From JAZGHN01 sp964496725 (GTDB lineage Bacteria; Chloroflexota; Dehalococcoidia; Dehalococcoidales; E44-bin46), in the NCBI GenBank assembly GCA_964496725.1, contig CAZCAS010000003.1, positions 1 to 34,915 of the forward strand: a DNA stretch of 34,915 nucleotides, given 5' to 3'. Shown here piece after piece: positions 17,424-25,946 of the stretch. Made by a program: the position numbers and the translations under genes. The notes below the pieces were generated by a model. That model was not told the DNA's origin and did not search any database. It saw only the letters and a list, made by a program, of their open reading frames with translations. Numbering within the stretch: position 1 is the first letter of the stretch; each line of letters begins with the position of its first letter.

Positions 17424-18506
17424 ATGGACAAAGTCAGTGTATTTGCCCCTGCGTCGATTGGAAATGCTGGTTCATGCTATGACATCATGGGCTATGCCCT
17501 AGACTATGTGGGTGATTTCGTGACTGTAGAAAAGGTAGACAAAACAAGCGATGACATAATCTGGGGGGGCATCGGAGGGCCATATGCCAGTGAACTGGAA
17601 AGTGTCAACTACCACCAGAATGCTGCATGGCTTGTCGCCAGCCATATCTGGGTGAAGCTCTTTAGTGGGGCGACTGCTAATTTCTCGTTGCGCTTGAAGT
17701 TGCACAAGTATATGCCTGTTGGGAGCGGTATGGGTTCGTCAGCGGCGAGTTCTGTAGCTGCTGCTGCTGCTATGTTCAACATACTCGGTATAAGGGTGGA
17801 GGATGATACTCTGGTTGAATGCTTAGGAATTGGCGAAGAGGCTACAAGTGGTGCTGGTCATCTGGATAATGTTATCCCTTCATACTTCGGAGGCTTTTAT
17901 ATTTTTTATGAAGACCGTTACGAGCCTGCTTTACCGAGCAAAAGGCGCTATTTGAGAGTTGATGGGGGAGATAAGGTAACATCGGTGGTAGTACGTCCCG
18001 ATATTTCAGTCGCGACTAGCAAAAGTCGAGAGGCTGTCAAGGATTATATCAGGCGGGTCTACCTTGGTTCCCCCAGCGCAGAGCCGGCTGACATTCTACC
18101 GCTTTTGAGAGAAGAGTCAGCGAAGGCTGCTCAGATGACTCACGCGGTGATGACAAACGACGTACGACTGATGGGAGGACTGTTTAGTAAAAACTATATG
18201 TTGGAGGCAGCGCGCTCAAAGTTTATCCCGCGTTTTGATGATGTTAAGGCAGCAGCATTAGAAGCCGGGGCCTATGGCTGCACCATATCGGGCTCTGGGC
18301 CAGCTATGGTAGCCATCACAGATAGTCGAGAGAAAGCTAATCGCATCCGAGACGCCATGGTTCTAGCCTTCGATGGGCTAGCACCCAGATGGTTGATTTC
18401 TCCTATTGGTAAGCAGGGTGCTCGTGTAGTGGACTCCATAGAGGATTTCGTTGTACGCTCAATCAGGCATCATAGTTTCTTTACCCTGTCGGCGAGCAAG
18501 CAGTGA
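17424..18506 (+). CDS. thrB: Homoserine kinase (GHMP kinase family)
   Basis: 360 aa; phosphorylates homoserine to O-phosphohomoserine, the substrate of ThrC at the left end of the window. The GHMP ATP loop PVGSGMGSSAASS lies at 98-110, and the C-terminal glycine motif GCTISGSGPAMVAI is near residue 290. The N-terminus VFAPASIGNAGSCYDIMGYALD is typical ThrB. A longer frame begins with TTG at 17403, but ATG at 17424 is placed correctly behind GGAG (17411-17414) and is preferred. The C-terminal 15 residues are poorly conserved. The gene ends about 35 bases before the promoter of the third glycine riboswitch. Confidence 0.92.
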   Translation: MDKVSVFAPASIGNAGSCYDIMGYALDYVGDFVTVEKVDKTSDDIIWGGIGGPYASELESVNYHQNAAWLVASHIWVKLFSGATANFSLRLKLHKYMPVGSGMGSSAASSVAAAAAMFNILGIRVEDDTLVECLGIGEEATSGAGHLDNVIPSYFGGFYIFYEDRYEPALPSKRRYLRVDGGDKVTSVVVRPDISVATSKSREAVKDYIRRVYLGSPSAEPADILPLLREESAKAAQMTHAVMTNDVRLMGGLFSKNYMLEAARSKFIPRFDDVKAAALEAGAYGCTISGSGPAMVAITDSREKANRIRDAMVLAFDGLAPRWLISPIGKQGARVVDSIEDFVVRSIRHHSFFTLSASKQ

Positions 18507-18542
18507 AAACCTGTCACCAGTCATATGGGTAAATACAGGAGG

Positions 18543-18571
18543 TTGACATTTATGGAGAAACGTGTTAGCTT
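18543..18571 (+). promoter_or_regulatory. Predicted promoter of the gcvT-SHMT glycine riboswitch
   Basis: TTGACA (18543-18548), 17-base spacer, TAGCTT (18566-18571, weak). The start would be near 18578, just before the first aptamer. Confidence 0.5.
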
Positions 18572-18582
18572 TTGACCCATCC

Positions 18583-18758
18583 GGTAGTAGGAGAGACCCG
18601 AAAGGGGAGCCGAAGGGGAAAAAGGCCGGGTTAATCCGTGTCTCGAAACTCTCAGGCAAAAGGACTACTCTGGATTGAGCTCTTGGAGAGACCCTCGTAG
18701 CAGGGAACCGAAGGGGCAAGTCTGCTGGTAAGGGTGGGCAATCTCTCAGGTAAAAGGA
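18583..18758 (+). ncRNA. Tandem glycine riboswitch upstream of the gcvT-SHMT fusion
   Basis: First aptamer about 18588-18666: AGGAGAGACCCG, GGAGCCGAAGGGG, AAACTCTCAGGCAAAAGGAC. Second about 18683-18758: TTGGAGAGACCC, GAACCGAAGGGGCAAG, CAATCTCTCAGGTAAAAGGAC. It has the standard order of two aptamers, then a terminator, then a gcvT-type gene, the same arrangement as the Bacillus gcvT leader, in which glycine turns expression on. Confidence 0.96.
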
Positions 18759-18797
18759 CAAGGGCAACCAGTAATACTGGTTGCCCTTGTTTATTTA
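18759..18797 (+). terminator. Intrinsic terminator of the third glycine riboswitch
   Basis: CAAGGGCAACCAG (18759-18771) pairs perfectly over 13 bases with CTGGTTGCCCTTG (18777-18789) around TAATA, followed by TTTATTTA. Its 5' arm starts where the second aptamer ends, so ligand-dependent folding can compete with it. It ends about 105 bases before the start codon. Confidence 0.9.
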
Positions 18798-18902
18798 TGC
18801 GACAGGGTAAGTAGCCATTGCTAAGGCTATAGAATAAATAGAAGGGAGGTTTCCCTTCGCCTTGATACCCAGTGCTGATTGGACTAATTGGAGGTAGCAA
18901 CA

Positions 18903-21575
18903 ATGAAACGCACTTCACTTTATGAAGAGCATCTTAAGTTAGGGGCCAAAATGGTTGAGTTTGGTGGGTGGGAGATGCCCCTCAATTACACTTCAGGCAT
19001 TCTGGCAGAACACCTGGCAACAAGAAAATTCGGTGGCCTCTTTGATGTGTCCCATATGGGCAGATTTCGGATAAGTGGTCAAGATGCTCTGCCTTTTATG
19101 CAATATGTGTTGACTAACAATGCGGCAGCCCTGGAGCCAGGACAGGCTCAATATACCATAATACCGAATGAAACCGGAGGAGCGGTTGACGACAGTTTTC
19201 TATACAGAGTGGACGAAGAGGAATATTTGCTCGTAGTTAATGCTTCTAATACGGAAAAAGACTGGATGTGGCTCCAGAATTATAGGCGGGAATTTCCTCG
19301 ACTGATTCTGGAAGACCATACTGCCAAGATTGCCATGTTGTCGTTACAGGGACCGAGAACAAAGGCAGTACTTGAAGCAATTGTGGGAGATGTCAGAAAA
19401 CTTCCCGAGCCTACAAGAAACAGGCTGTCAATTATTGAGATGTTTGGTGCCAAGGTACCGGTAGCCAAAACAGGGTATACTGGTGAGCCTATAGGTTTCG
19501 AATTATTTCCACCCTCAGATATAGCTGTGCTGCTTTGCAAGGAGTTGCTGGAGAGCGGCAAAGAGGCGGGCATTGTGCCTGTCGGGCTGGGGGCAAGGGA
19601 TACACTGAGGTTGGAAGCTGGTCTTCCCTTATATGGACATGAGCTTGGAATTGATGTGGAAGGAATGGACATTCCTGTATTTGCCCTGCCTGTAGCCAGA
19701 TTTGGTGTGAGCTTTAGCAAAGTCAAGGGGAAATTTATCGGCCGACAGGCATTAATGAAACAATTCCGGGAAGTAAAACTGAGGGAGGAAGGTATACTCA
19801 ACGTGCCAGAAGAGAGGCAATTAGTACCCAAAACTATAATGCCTCTTGCAATATCTGGCAGTGGTGTGGCGCGGGCGGGTTGCCCTGTCTATATGGATGG
19901 AAATCTGGTGGGGAATGTGACCAGCGGGACTATGATTCCTTATCGCAAGAGCGAAGGTATTGGTGTGATGTCGGAGCCTGGTGACGAATCTGATAGGAGA
20001 GCGATATGTCTGGCTTACCTCGATGCTGATTTGCAAGAGGGACAAAAAGCGAAGGTGGTTATTAGAGATAAAGAGGTTGAGGCAATTATTGTTGAGAGAC
20101 ATCTAGGCGGTGAGGCACCGCCATATGCCAGGCCTTTGTTGGTTGAAGAGCTGGAAAAACCTGTCACAGCCAGGCCTAAGGAGTCCGTGGAGAGTCTGGC
20201 TAAGGGTTTGGTAAGGAAAGCGCGAGAGAACACTATATGGAGACAAGTAAGCACTGTCAACCTTATACCATCTGAGCAGACCCCATCGCCGTTGGTTAAA
20301 TTGCTGACAATAACCGACCCGTCGGGGAGGTATGCGGAGCATCGAAAAATCGAAGCCTTGGGTGATGTTGAGGTGTATTACTACCAGGGAACGGGATTCA
20401 TTACCAGGGTGGAAGCGGAGTTAATTGAAGGTATAAAGGAGTTCCTTGGTTGCTCCGAAGTTGATGTCAGGCCAATTAGCGGCCAGATGGCCAACGCTAC
20501 GGTGTTCAGTGGCCTTCTGGATTATTTCAACAGGGTGGATAGACGGGCGGAGCCGAGGAAACTAAGAAGTATTATCAATCATCATATCGGTCGGGGGGGG
20601 CACTTAAGCGCCCAGCCGCTGGGGGCATTAAGAGATTACATCTCCATTGACCCGGTTACAGAAAGATGGGCGGTAGTGAATTTCCCCCTTTCAGCAGATA
20701 ATCCGTATGCTATTGACCTGCCCCAGACAGCGGAACTTATCCAGGAACACAGGCCAGAACTCATTATCTTCGGTAAGAGCATGATGCTGTACTCCGAGCC
20801 TGTTAAAGAGGTGGCTCAGATGATAGCTGGCATAAAACCGAGGCCGCTAATTATGTACGATGCTGCCCATGTTTTCGGTCTACTCGGCCCTTATTTTCAG
20901 GAGCCCCTGTCGGAAGGAGCGGACATTGTCACCGCTTCCACGCACAAGACCTTCTTCGGCACGCAGAGGGGGGTAATTGTCAGTAACATGAGTGAGGGGA
21001 CGGACTACTTTGAACTGTGGGAAATGATAGTAAGGAGGGCCTTCCCTGGAAGCGTGAGCAACCATCATCTTGGCACACTGCTTGGACTGTTAATGGCAAC
21101 CTACGAGATGAATGCCTATGGGCGTGATTACCAGAGGCAGGTAATTGCCAATGCTAAAGCCTTTGCTTCAGCTCTAAAAGCGCAGGGGTTACAGGTAGAG
21201 GGAGACCCTGGTGTCAACTATACCCAGACGCATCAAGTCATCTTGCGAGTGGGCTATACCAGAGGGGCGGAGATTGCCGATAGGTTGGAGAAGAATAACA
21301 TCATAGTGAACTACCAGGCTTTACCCGATGATGAGGCTTTCTCTGCCAGCAGTGGTCTGAGGGTGGGTGTCCAAGAGATGACCAGGTTTGGCATGAAGGA
21401 GGAGGACTTCGGAGAGTTAGCCGAGTACATCGCGGAGGTGATACTTAGAGATAAGGATGTTGCTCAGCAGATATCCAATTTTAGACAGAGGTTCACTAAG
21501 AAGCAGTATTGTCTGCCCGACGAGCAGGCCAAGCCTTTAATCAATGCGCTCATCGGGAGTTTAACAAAATCTTAG
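18903..21575 (+). CDS. gcvT: Fusion of aminomethyltransferase (GcvT) and serine hydroxymethyltransferase-like domain
   Basis: 890 aa in one uninterrupted frame. Residues 1 to about 400 are GcvT: FGGWEMPLNY, FDVSHMG, the folate-contacting Asp in GGAVDD (D96), KTGYTGEPIGFE and a C-terminal GNVTSG...YLD domain. After a linker (about 405-430), residues 430-890 are a divergent SHMT: NLIPSEQ, YAE (Y478), SGQMAN, GGHLSAQ, DAAHVFGL, the PLP lysine in STHKTFFG (K682) and a late LRVGVQEMTRFGM in place of the usual RIGTPAMTxRG. The canonical YAEGYPGKRYYGG stretch is replaced. Both halves use tetrahydrofolate, so methylene-THF made by GcvT could be passed to SHMT to make serine. ATG 18903 is chosen over TTG 18888 because GGAGG sits 8 bases before it. 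Confidence 0.92.
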   Translation: MKRTSLYEEHLKLGAKMVEFGGWEMPLNYTSGILAEHLATRKFGGLFDVSHMGRFRISGQDALPFMQYVLTNNAAALEPGQAQYTIIPNETGGAVDDSFLYRVDEEEYLLVVNASNTEKDWMWLQNYRREFPRLILEDHTAKIAMLSLQGPRTKAVLEAIVGDVRKLPEPTRNRLSIIEMFGAKVPVAKTGYTGEPIGFELFPPSDIAVLLCKELLESGKEAGIVPVGLGARDTLRLEAGLPLYGHELGIDVEGMDIPVFALPVARFGVSFSKVKGKFIGRQALMKQFREVKLREEGILNVPEERQLVPKTIMPLAISGSGVARAGCPVYMDGNLVGNVTSGTMIPYRKSEGIGVMSEPGDESDRRAICLAYLDADLQEGQKAKVVIRDKEVEAIIVERHLGGEAPPYARPLLVEELEKPVTARPKESVESLAKGLVRKARENTIWRQVSTVNLIPSEQTPSPLVKLLTITDPSGRYAEHRKIEALGDVEVYYYQGTGFITRVEAELIEGIKEFLGCSEVDVRPISGQMANATVFSGLLDYFNRVDRRAEPRKLRSIINHHIGRGGHLSAQPLGALRDYISIDPVTERWAVVNFPLSADNPYAIDLPQTAELIQEHRPELIIFGKSMMLYSEPVKEVAQMIAGIKPRPLIMYDAAHVFGLLGPYFQEPLSEGADIVTASTHKTFFGTQRGVIVSNMSEGTDYFELWEMIVRRAFPGSVSNHHLGTLLGLLMATYEMNAYGRDYQRQVIANAKAFASALKAQGLQVEGDPGVNYTQTHQVILRVGYTRGAEIADRLEKNNIIVNYQALPDDEAFSASSGLRVGVQEMTRFGMKEEDFGELAEYIAEVILRDKDVAQQISNFRQRFTKKQYCLPDEQAKPLINALIGSLTKS

Positions 21576-21623
21576 TTCCTCTCCTGTGTGTTAAATATTG
21601 GCGAGGAAAGGAGGAGGTTGTTT

Positions 21624-22832
21624 ATGTCTGATATTTCATACTTGGATATAAAACCGCCATATCGAATTCTACTCGGCCCAGGACCCAGCAATGTTCACCC
21701 CCGCGTCCAAAGGGCGATGATAGCACCCTTGGTGGGGCACCTTGACCCATACTTTGGCGCTATTATGGATGATACCATGAGCTTACTACGTTTCCTCTTC
21801 CAGACAAAGAATGAGCTTACCTTCCCTATCTCTGGTCCGGGCTCGGCGGGCAGAGAGGCCAGCCTTTGCAACCTGTTGGAACCGGGTGATGTTGCCGTCA
21901 TCGGGGTTGGCGGTTTTTTCGCAGAAGTAGTGGCGGAAAACGCCCTGAGATGTGGTGCTAAAGTTGTCCGGGTAGATGCCGAATGGGGGCGAATCATCGA
22001 CCCCCAAGCTATTGAAGCTGCGTTAAAAGCTCAGAAACGGGTGAAGCTTTTAGCTCTGGTTCATGGCGAGACCTCCACAGGCGTGCTTCAGCCCCTGACT
22101 GAAGCGTCCCGGCTGGCTAAGCAATATGGTGCCCTGTTTCTGGTGGATGCTGTTGCCTCTCTTGGGGGAGAGCAGCTAGCTGTGGATGAGTGGGGCATTG
22201 ATATTTGCTTTAGTGGCTCTCAGAAGTGTATTAGCTCTCCTCCTGGTCTCGCCCCAATTACTGTCAGCCAAGCCGCTCTGGATATGATAAAAAGGCGAAC
22301 CCACAAGGTGTCAAGCCTTTTTCTGGACCTTCTGGAGCTTTCTAAATATTGGGCGTATAACCGCGCTAAGGTGTATCATCACACCGCGCCAATTAACTTG
22401 GTCTATGCCCTCCATGAAGCCGTGGCATTAATCGCTGACGAGGGCCTAGAATCCCGCATTCAACGTCACCGCAGGCACGGTTTAGCCCTTCAGGCTGGAT
22501 TGGAGGCTATGGGGCTGACACTCTATGCTCAGGATGGCTACCGAATGAACGTGCTGGCTTCAGTGCGTATCCCCCCTGGTATTGATGACATGAGGATAAG
22601 GCGGAGGCTGCTCGATGAGTATAGTATTGATATCTGGGGAGGGTTTGGAAAACTGAAGGGGAAAATCTGGCGTATTGGACTCATGGGGTCTTCGTCCACT
22701 GAGGAGAATGTGTTATTAATCCTTTTCGTCTTGGAGAAACTGCTGACTGAGGAAGGATATCCAGTAGAGCCGGAAGCAGGGGTGACAGCAGCCGTTCGAA
22801 CCCTAAGGAAGAAATACTGCGCTGTTATTTAG
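21624..22832 (+). CDS. Class V aminotransferase, serine-glyoxylate / alanine-glyoxylate type
   Basis: 402 aa. PLP lysine K201 in FSGSQKCISSPPG; start LLGPGPSNVHPRV and PISGPGSAGREASLCNLLEPGD are typical of alanine/serine:glyoxylate and related (S)-ureidoglycine/taurine aminotransferases. The reaction would be serine (or alanine) plus glyoxylate to hydroxypyruvate (or pyruvate) plus glycine. In organisms lacking SerC, relatives of this family have been proposed to act as phosphoserine aminotransferase, and serA is nearby, so that role is possible. ATG 21624 with AAAGGAGGAGG is preferred over GTG 21588. It follows the GcvT-SHMT gene by 48 bases and is probably in its riboswitch operon. Confidence 0.87.
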   Translation: MSDISYLDIKPPYRILLGPGPSNVHPRVQRAMIAPLVGHLDPYFGAIMDDTMSLLRFLFQTKNELTFPISGPGSAGREASLCNLLEPGDVAVIGVGGFFAEVVAENALRCGAKVVRVDAEWGRIIDPQAIEAALKAQKRVKLLALVHGETSTGVLQPLTEASRLAKQYGALFLVDAVASLGGEQLAVDEWGIDICFSGSQKCISSPPGLAPITVSQAALDMIKRRTHKVSSLFLDLLELSKYWAYNRAKVYHHTAPINLVYALHEAVALIADEGLESRIQRHRRHGLALQAGLEAMGLTLYAQDGYRMNVLASVRIPPGIDDMRIRRRLLDEYSIDIWGGFGKLKGKIWRIGLMGSSSTEENVLLILFVLEKLLTEEGYPVEPEAGVTAAVRTLRKKYCAVI

Positions 22833-22921
22833 AGTTAAGAAAATAGAATATTCTCGTATATGTATCCGAGCTTAAGGTTTTAACAAACCATATTGTACGG
22901 ATAAATATAAGGAGGATGGCA

Positions 22922-23967
22922 ATGAAACTAGCTAAGAGAATGGCTCGGTTGGGTACGGAGACTGCCTTTCGAGTTCTGGCTAAAGCCCAGGCTCTGGAAG
23001 CCAAGGGAATTGATGTGGTGCATCTTGAAATTGGTGAGCCCGACTTTGATACACCTGAAAACATCTCTGAGGCAGCTACCAAGGCTTTGGGTGGAGGTTA
23101 CACCCACTATTGTAACTCTCAGGGTATAGTCCCTCTTCGTGCTGAGATTGCCAANNNNNNNNNNNNNNNNNNNNNNNNNNNNNNNNNNNNNNNNNNNNNN
23201 NNNNNNNNNNNNNNNNNNNNNNNNNNNNNNNNNNNNNNNNNNNNNNNNNNNNNNTAGATGAGCTAAAGTCTAAAATAACCCCACACACCAGACTCATTAT
23301 TATCAACTCTCCCCATAACCCTACCGGTGGGGTCCTGGAGATAGATGACATCCGCGCTATAGCTGAGATTGCCCAGAAGCATGATATTATTGTTCTTTCT
23401 GATGAAGTGTACGAGCACATTGTTTATGAAGGAGAGCCATCCAGCATCGCCAGCCTCCCTGGTATGCTGGATAGGACTATTCTCTTAAATGGCTTTTCCA
23501 AGACCTACGCCATGACTGGCTGGCGGCTGGGCTATGCCGTTGTGCCGCTAGGGCTGGTTGACCCTATCGTTGGTTTGATTGTGAACAGCGTATCCTGCAC
23601 GGCAACTTTTATCCAACACGCAGGCACAGAGGCGCTGACAGGCCCGCAAGATAGCATAGCTAGCATGGTAGCTGAATTCAAGAAGCGACGTGACCTGATA
23701 GTTGACGGGTTAAATGCCATTCCCAACATAAGCTGTCGTCGTCCTAAGGGTGCCTTCTATGTGTTTCCCAACATCAAAAAGTTGGGTATGGATAGTAGCC
23801 AGGTAGCCAATTACCTCCTGAATGAAGCCGGGGTAGCAACGCTCTCCGGCACTGATTTCGGAAAGTACGGTGAAGGTTACCTCAGGTTATCTTATGCCAA
23901 CTCAATGGAAAACCTCGGGAAGGCTTTGGAGAGAATAGAGATAGCGGTAGCGAAACTTAAAGCCTAG
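22922..23967 (+). CDS. aspC: Aspartate/aromatic-type aminotransferase (class I), interrupted by an assembly gap
   Basis: Class I PLP aminotransferase split by 100 Ns. The 5' part encodes LEIGEPDFDTPENI; the 3' part carries INSPHNPTGG, the SDEVYEH segment, the PLP lysine at codon 23500-23502 in NGFSKTYAMTGWRLGY, and a normal C-terminus with YLRLSYANS. 77 codons lie before the gap and 237 after it; typical members have about 390 residues, so about 78-80 codons (roughly 236 bases) are missing and the N run does not show the true length. I treat it as one intact gene. ATG 22922 follows AAGGAGG; ATG 22916 touches that site. Substrate could be aspartate, alanine or another amino acid. Confidence 0.88.
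23155..23254. other. Assembly gap of 100 Ns inside the aminotransferase gene
   Basis: Exactly 100 Ns, a conventional placeholder for unknown length. The reading frames on the two sides are joined only if the missing length leaves remainder 2 on division by 3; comparison with family length suggests about 236 bases. Confidence 0.98.
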
Positions 23968-24004
23968 CCTGTATCTAAATAATATTGCTGAAGGAGGAAG
24001 AAAG

Positions 24005-24991
24005 ATGGCAAAGCCGAAAGTCTATGTTACTCGTATGATAGCTCAAGAGGCGCTGGATATGATTGCCCAGGTCGCCGAGATGAAGGTATGGCCTGAGGAA
24101 CTACCCCCGCCGTACGAGTTGCTCGTTAAAGAAGCCCGGGATGTTGATGGCTTGCTGACCCTGCTGACTGATAAGATTGACGCCTCAGTTATGCAGGCGG
24201 CGCCCAGGCTGAAGGTAATCAGCAACTTTGCGGTAGGATACGACAATATTGATGTCACCGAAGCGACCAAGCGTGGCATAGTAGTAGGGAACACACCGGG
24301 GGTGCTGACTGAGACCACTGCTGATTTTGCCTTTGCTTTGCTCATGGCTGCTGCTAGACGTGTGGTCGAGGCCGATGTCTTTGCCAGAAAGGGACGATGG
24401 AAGACTTGGGGACCTATGTTGCTGCTGGGACAGGATATCCATCATGCTACCTTGGGTATCATTGGGCTGGGGCGCATAGGTGTGGAGCTGGCCAAACGGG
24501 CCAAGGGGTTCGACATGAGGGTGCTATATTATGACGAAATAAGACGAAGCGAAAAGGAGGAAAAGCAATTCGGCATAGAATATGTGTCTGATCTGGCAGT
24601 GCTGCTTCCTCAGTCTGATTTTGTTAGCCTTCATGTACCGCTCCTGCCAACGACCCACCACCTGATTAGCACTGCCCAGTTTGCCCTGATGAAGCCAACG
24701 GCAATCTTAATCAACAACTCGCGTGGCCCAGTGGTCGACCAGAAGGCTCTCTACAAGGCACTGAAATCGCGTCAGATATCGGCTGCGGCTATAGATGTCA
24801 CAGAGGTCGAACCGATACCCATGGAAGACCCATTGCTCACTTTGGATAACATCATTATTACCCCCCACATTGCCAGCGCCAGCGTCGCTACCCGAACCAA
24901 GATGGCTATCTTGGCGGCAGATAACATTATCGCCGGATTACGCGGGCAAATCCCCCCCAACTGTGTTAACCCTGAAGCAAGCAAGGGGTAA
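24005..24991 (+). CDS. gyaR: Glyoxylate / hydroxypyruvate reductase (D-2-hydroxyacid dehydrogenase)
   Basis: 328 aa. NAD(P) motif GLGRIG (G154, G156, G159); catalytic R240 (NNSRGPVVD), E269 (EVEP) and H288 (TPHIASAS). The start KVYVTRMIAQEALDMI and the short length resemble archaeal-type GyaR and bacterial glycerate dehydrogenases, which reduce glyoxylate to glycolate and hydroxypyruvate to D-glycerate. It would take the hydroxypyruvate formed by the class V aminotransferase two genes upstream. GGAGGAAGAAAG precedes the ATG, 37 bases after aspC. It is the last gene of the riboswitch-led plus-strand set; no clear terminator follows in the 106-base gap. Confidence 0.9.
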   Translation: MAKPKVYVTRMIAQEALDMIAQVAEMKVWPEELPPPYELLVKEARDVDGLLTLLTDKIDASVMQAAPRLKVISNFAVGYDNIDVTEATKRGIVVGNTPGVLTETTADFAFALLMAAARRVVEADVFARKGRWKTWGPMLLLGQDIHHATLGIIGLGRIGVELAKRAKGFDMRVLYYDEIRRSEKEEKQFGIEYVSDLAVLLPQSDFVSLHVPLLPTTHHLISTAQFALMKPTAILINNSRGPVVDQKALYKALKSRQISAAAIDVTEVEPIPMEDPLLTLDNIIITPHIASASVATRTKMAILAADNIIAGLRGQIPPNCVNPEASKG

Positions 24992-25097
24992 GGAACTTGG
25001 CTGATGCCAGTAATAGTAGCGGCTGGCACAAATATGCTTATTTGAAAAAATAGAAGACTTGCCACTTATTTGTGGAGGGGGATTGAGTGGTGGGGCC

Positions 25098-25946
25098 TTA
25101 TGGAGTGGCGGTTACACTGCTGAAACTTTTATTGGGGACTTCTAGTATTACCTTTGTTCCTTTGTCTGCTTGGGAAAGTACTTCTAAATTACCCCCTAAA
25201 AGAAGGGCCCTCTCTCTCATCCCCATGAGCCCTAGTTTCCCTGCTTTGAGGAACTCTGAGCTTTCTCCGACATCACAGCCCTTCCCGTTATCGGTAATTG
25301 CGATGACGGTTTTCTCGGTATTGAACTCTATACTGAGTTCGGCCCTTGTTGCTGCGGAGTGTTTCCATATATTCCGCAGGGCTTCCTGGGCAATTCGATA
25401 TATTAAGAGCTCTTCTTCTGAGTTAAAGCGGAGCTCCGGCCCTTTCATCTTTAACTTCACCTCTATTCCTGACTGCTCCTGTACTTGGGTCGCAAGTTCT
25501 CTTAAAGCGGCAACAAGGCCAAGGTACTCTAGGGTGGGGGGGCGGAGGTCCTGGGCAAAACGCCGTGTTCTGATTAAGGCTTTATCAATGTCCTCTCGAA
25601 GTTGTCCCAGCGATTTAAGTAACTCTTTTAGTGGTGCAGAATCTCTGGAGGCGATGTCATCGAGGCGGTGAGAAATAGCAATCATAGTCTGGATAGTATC
25701 ATCGTGAAGTTCCCTGGCGATGCGCTTGCGTTCTTCTTCATGTGCTTGGCTAATTTGAGTAGCATAAAGCTCAAGGTCTTCCTGAAGCTTTCTCTCCTCA
25801 GTGATATCCCTGGCAATATGCTGGAAACCCACAAGCTGCCTGTTCTCAGTGACCAGACTGGTAGTCAGATTCAGAATGGCCTCGGTCTTATCCCTCCTGA
25901 TTAAACGTTGCTCATAAGGTTGCTGTATTGCCTTGCCATGGGGTAG
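25098..25946 (-). pseudogene. NarL-type sensor histidine kinase, 5'-truncated at a rearrangement junction
   Basis: Minus-strand frame with the end of a PAS domain (PYEQRLIRRDKTEAILNLTT, then GFQHIARDITEERKLQ), a HisKA_3 phosphoacceptor (EEERKRIARELHDDTIQTM, histidine in ELHDD), DLRPPTLEYLGL, and an HATPase_c domain with TDNGKG and KLGLMGMRERA. The open frame formally continues to 26021, but residues before about LPHGKA are only the antisense of the neighbouring kinase. Homology thus begins at 25946, mid-PAS, leaving no sensor input or natural start. Whether the remaining kinase is expressed is unknown. No response regulator is adjacent. Confidence 0.72.

Noticed and set aside
19280..19831. 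183-codon minus-strand frame
   Set aside because: Antisense to the GcvT half of the fusion gene; low-complexity Ser/Pro/Leu composition typical of shadow frames.
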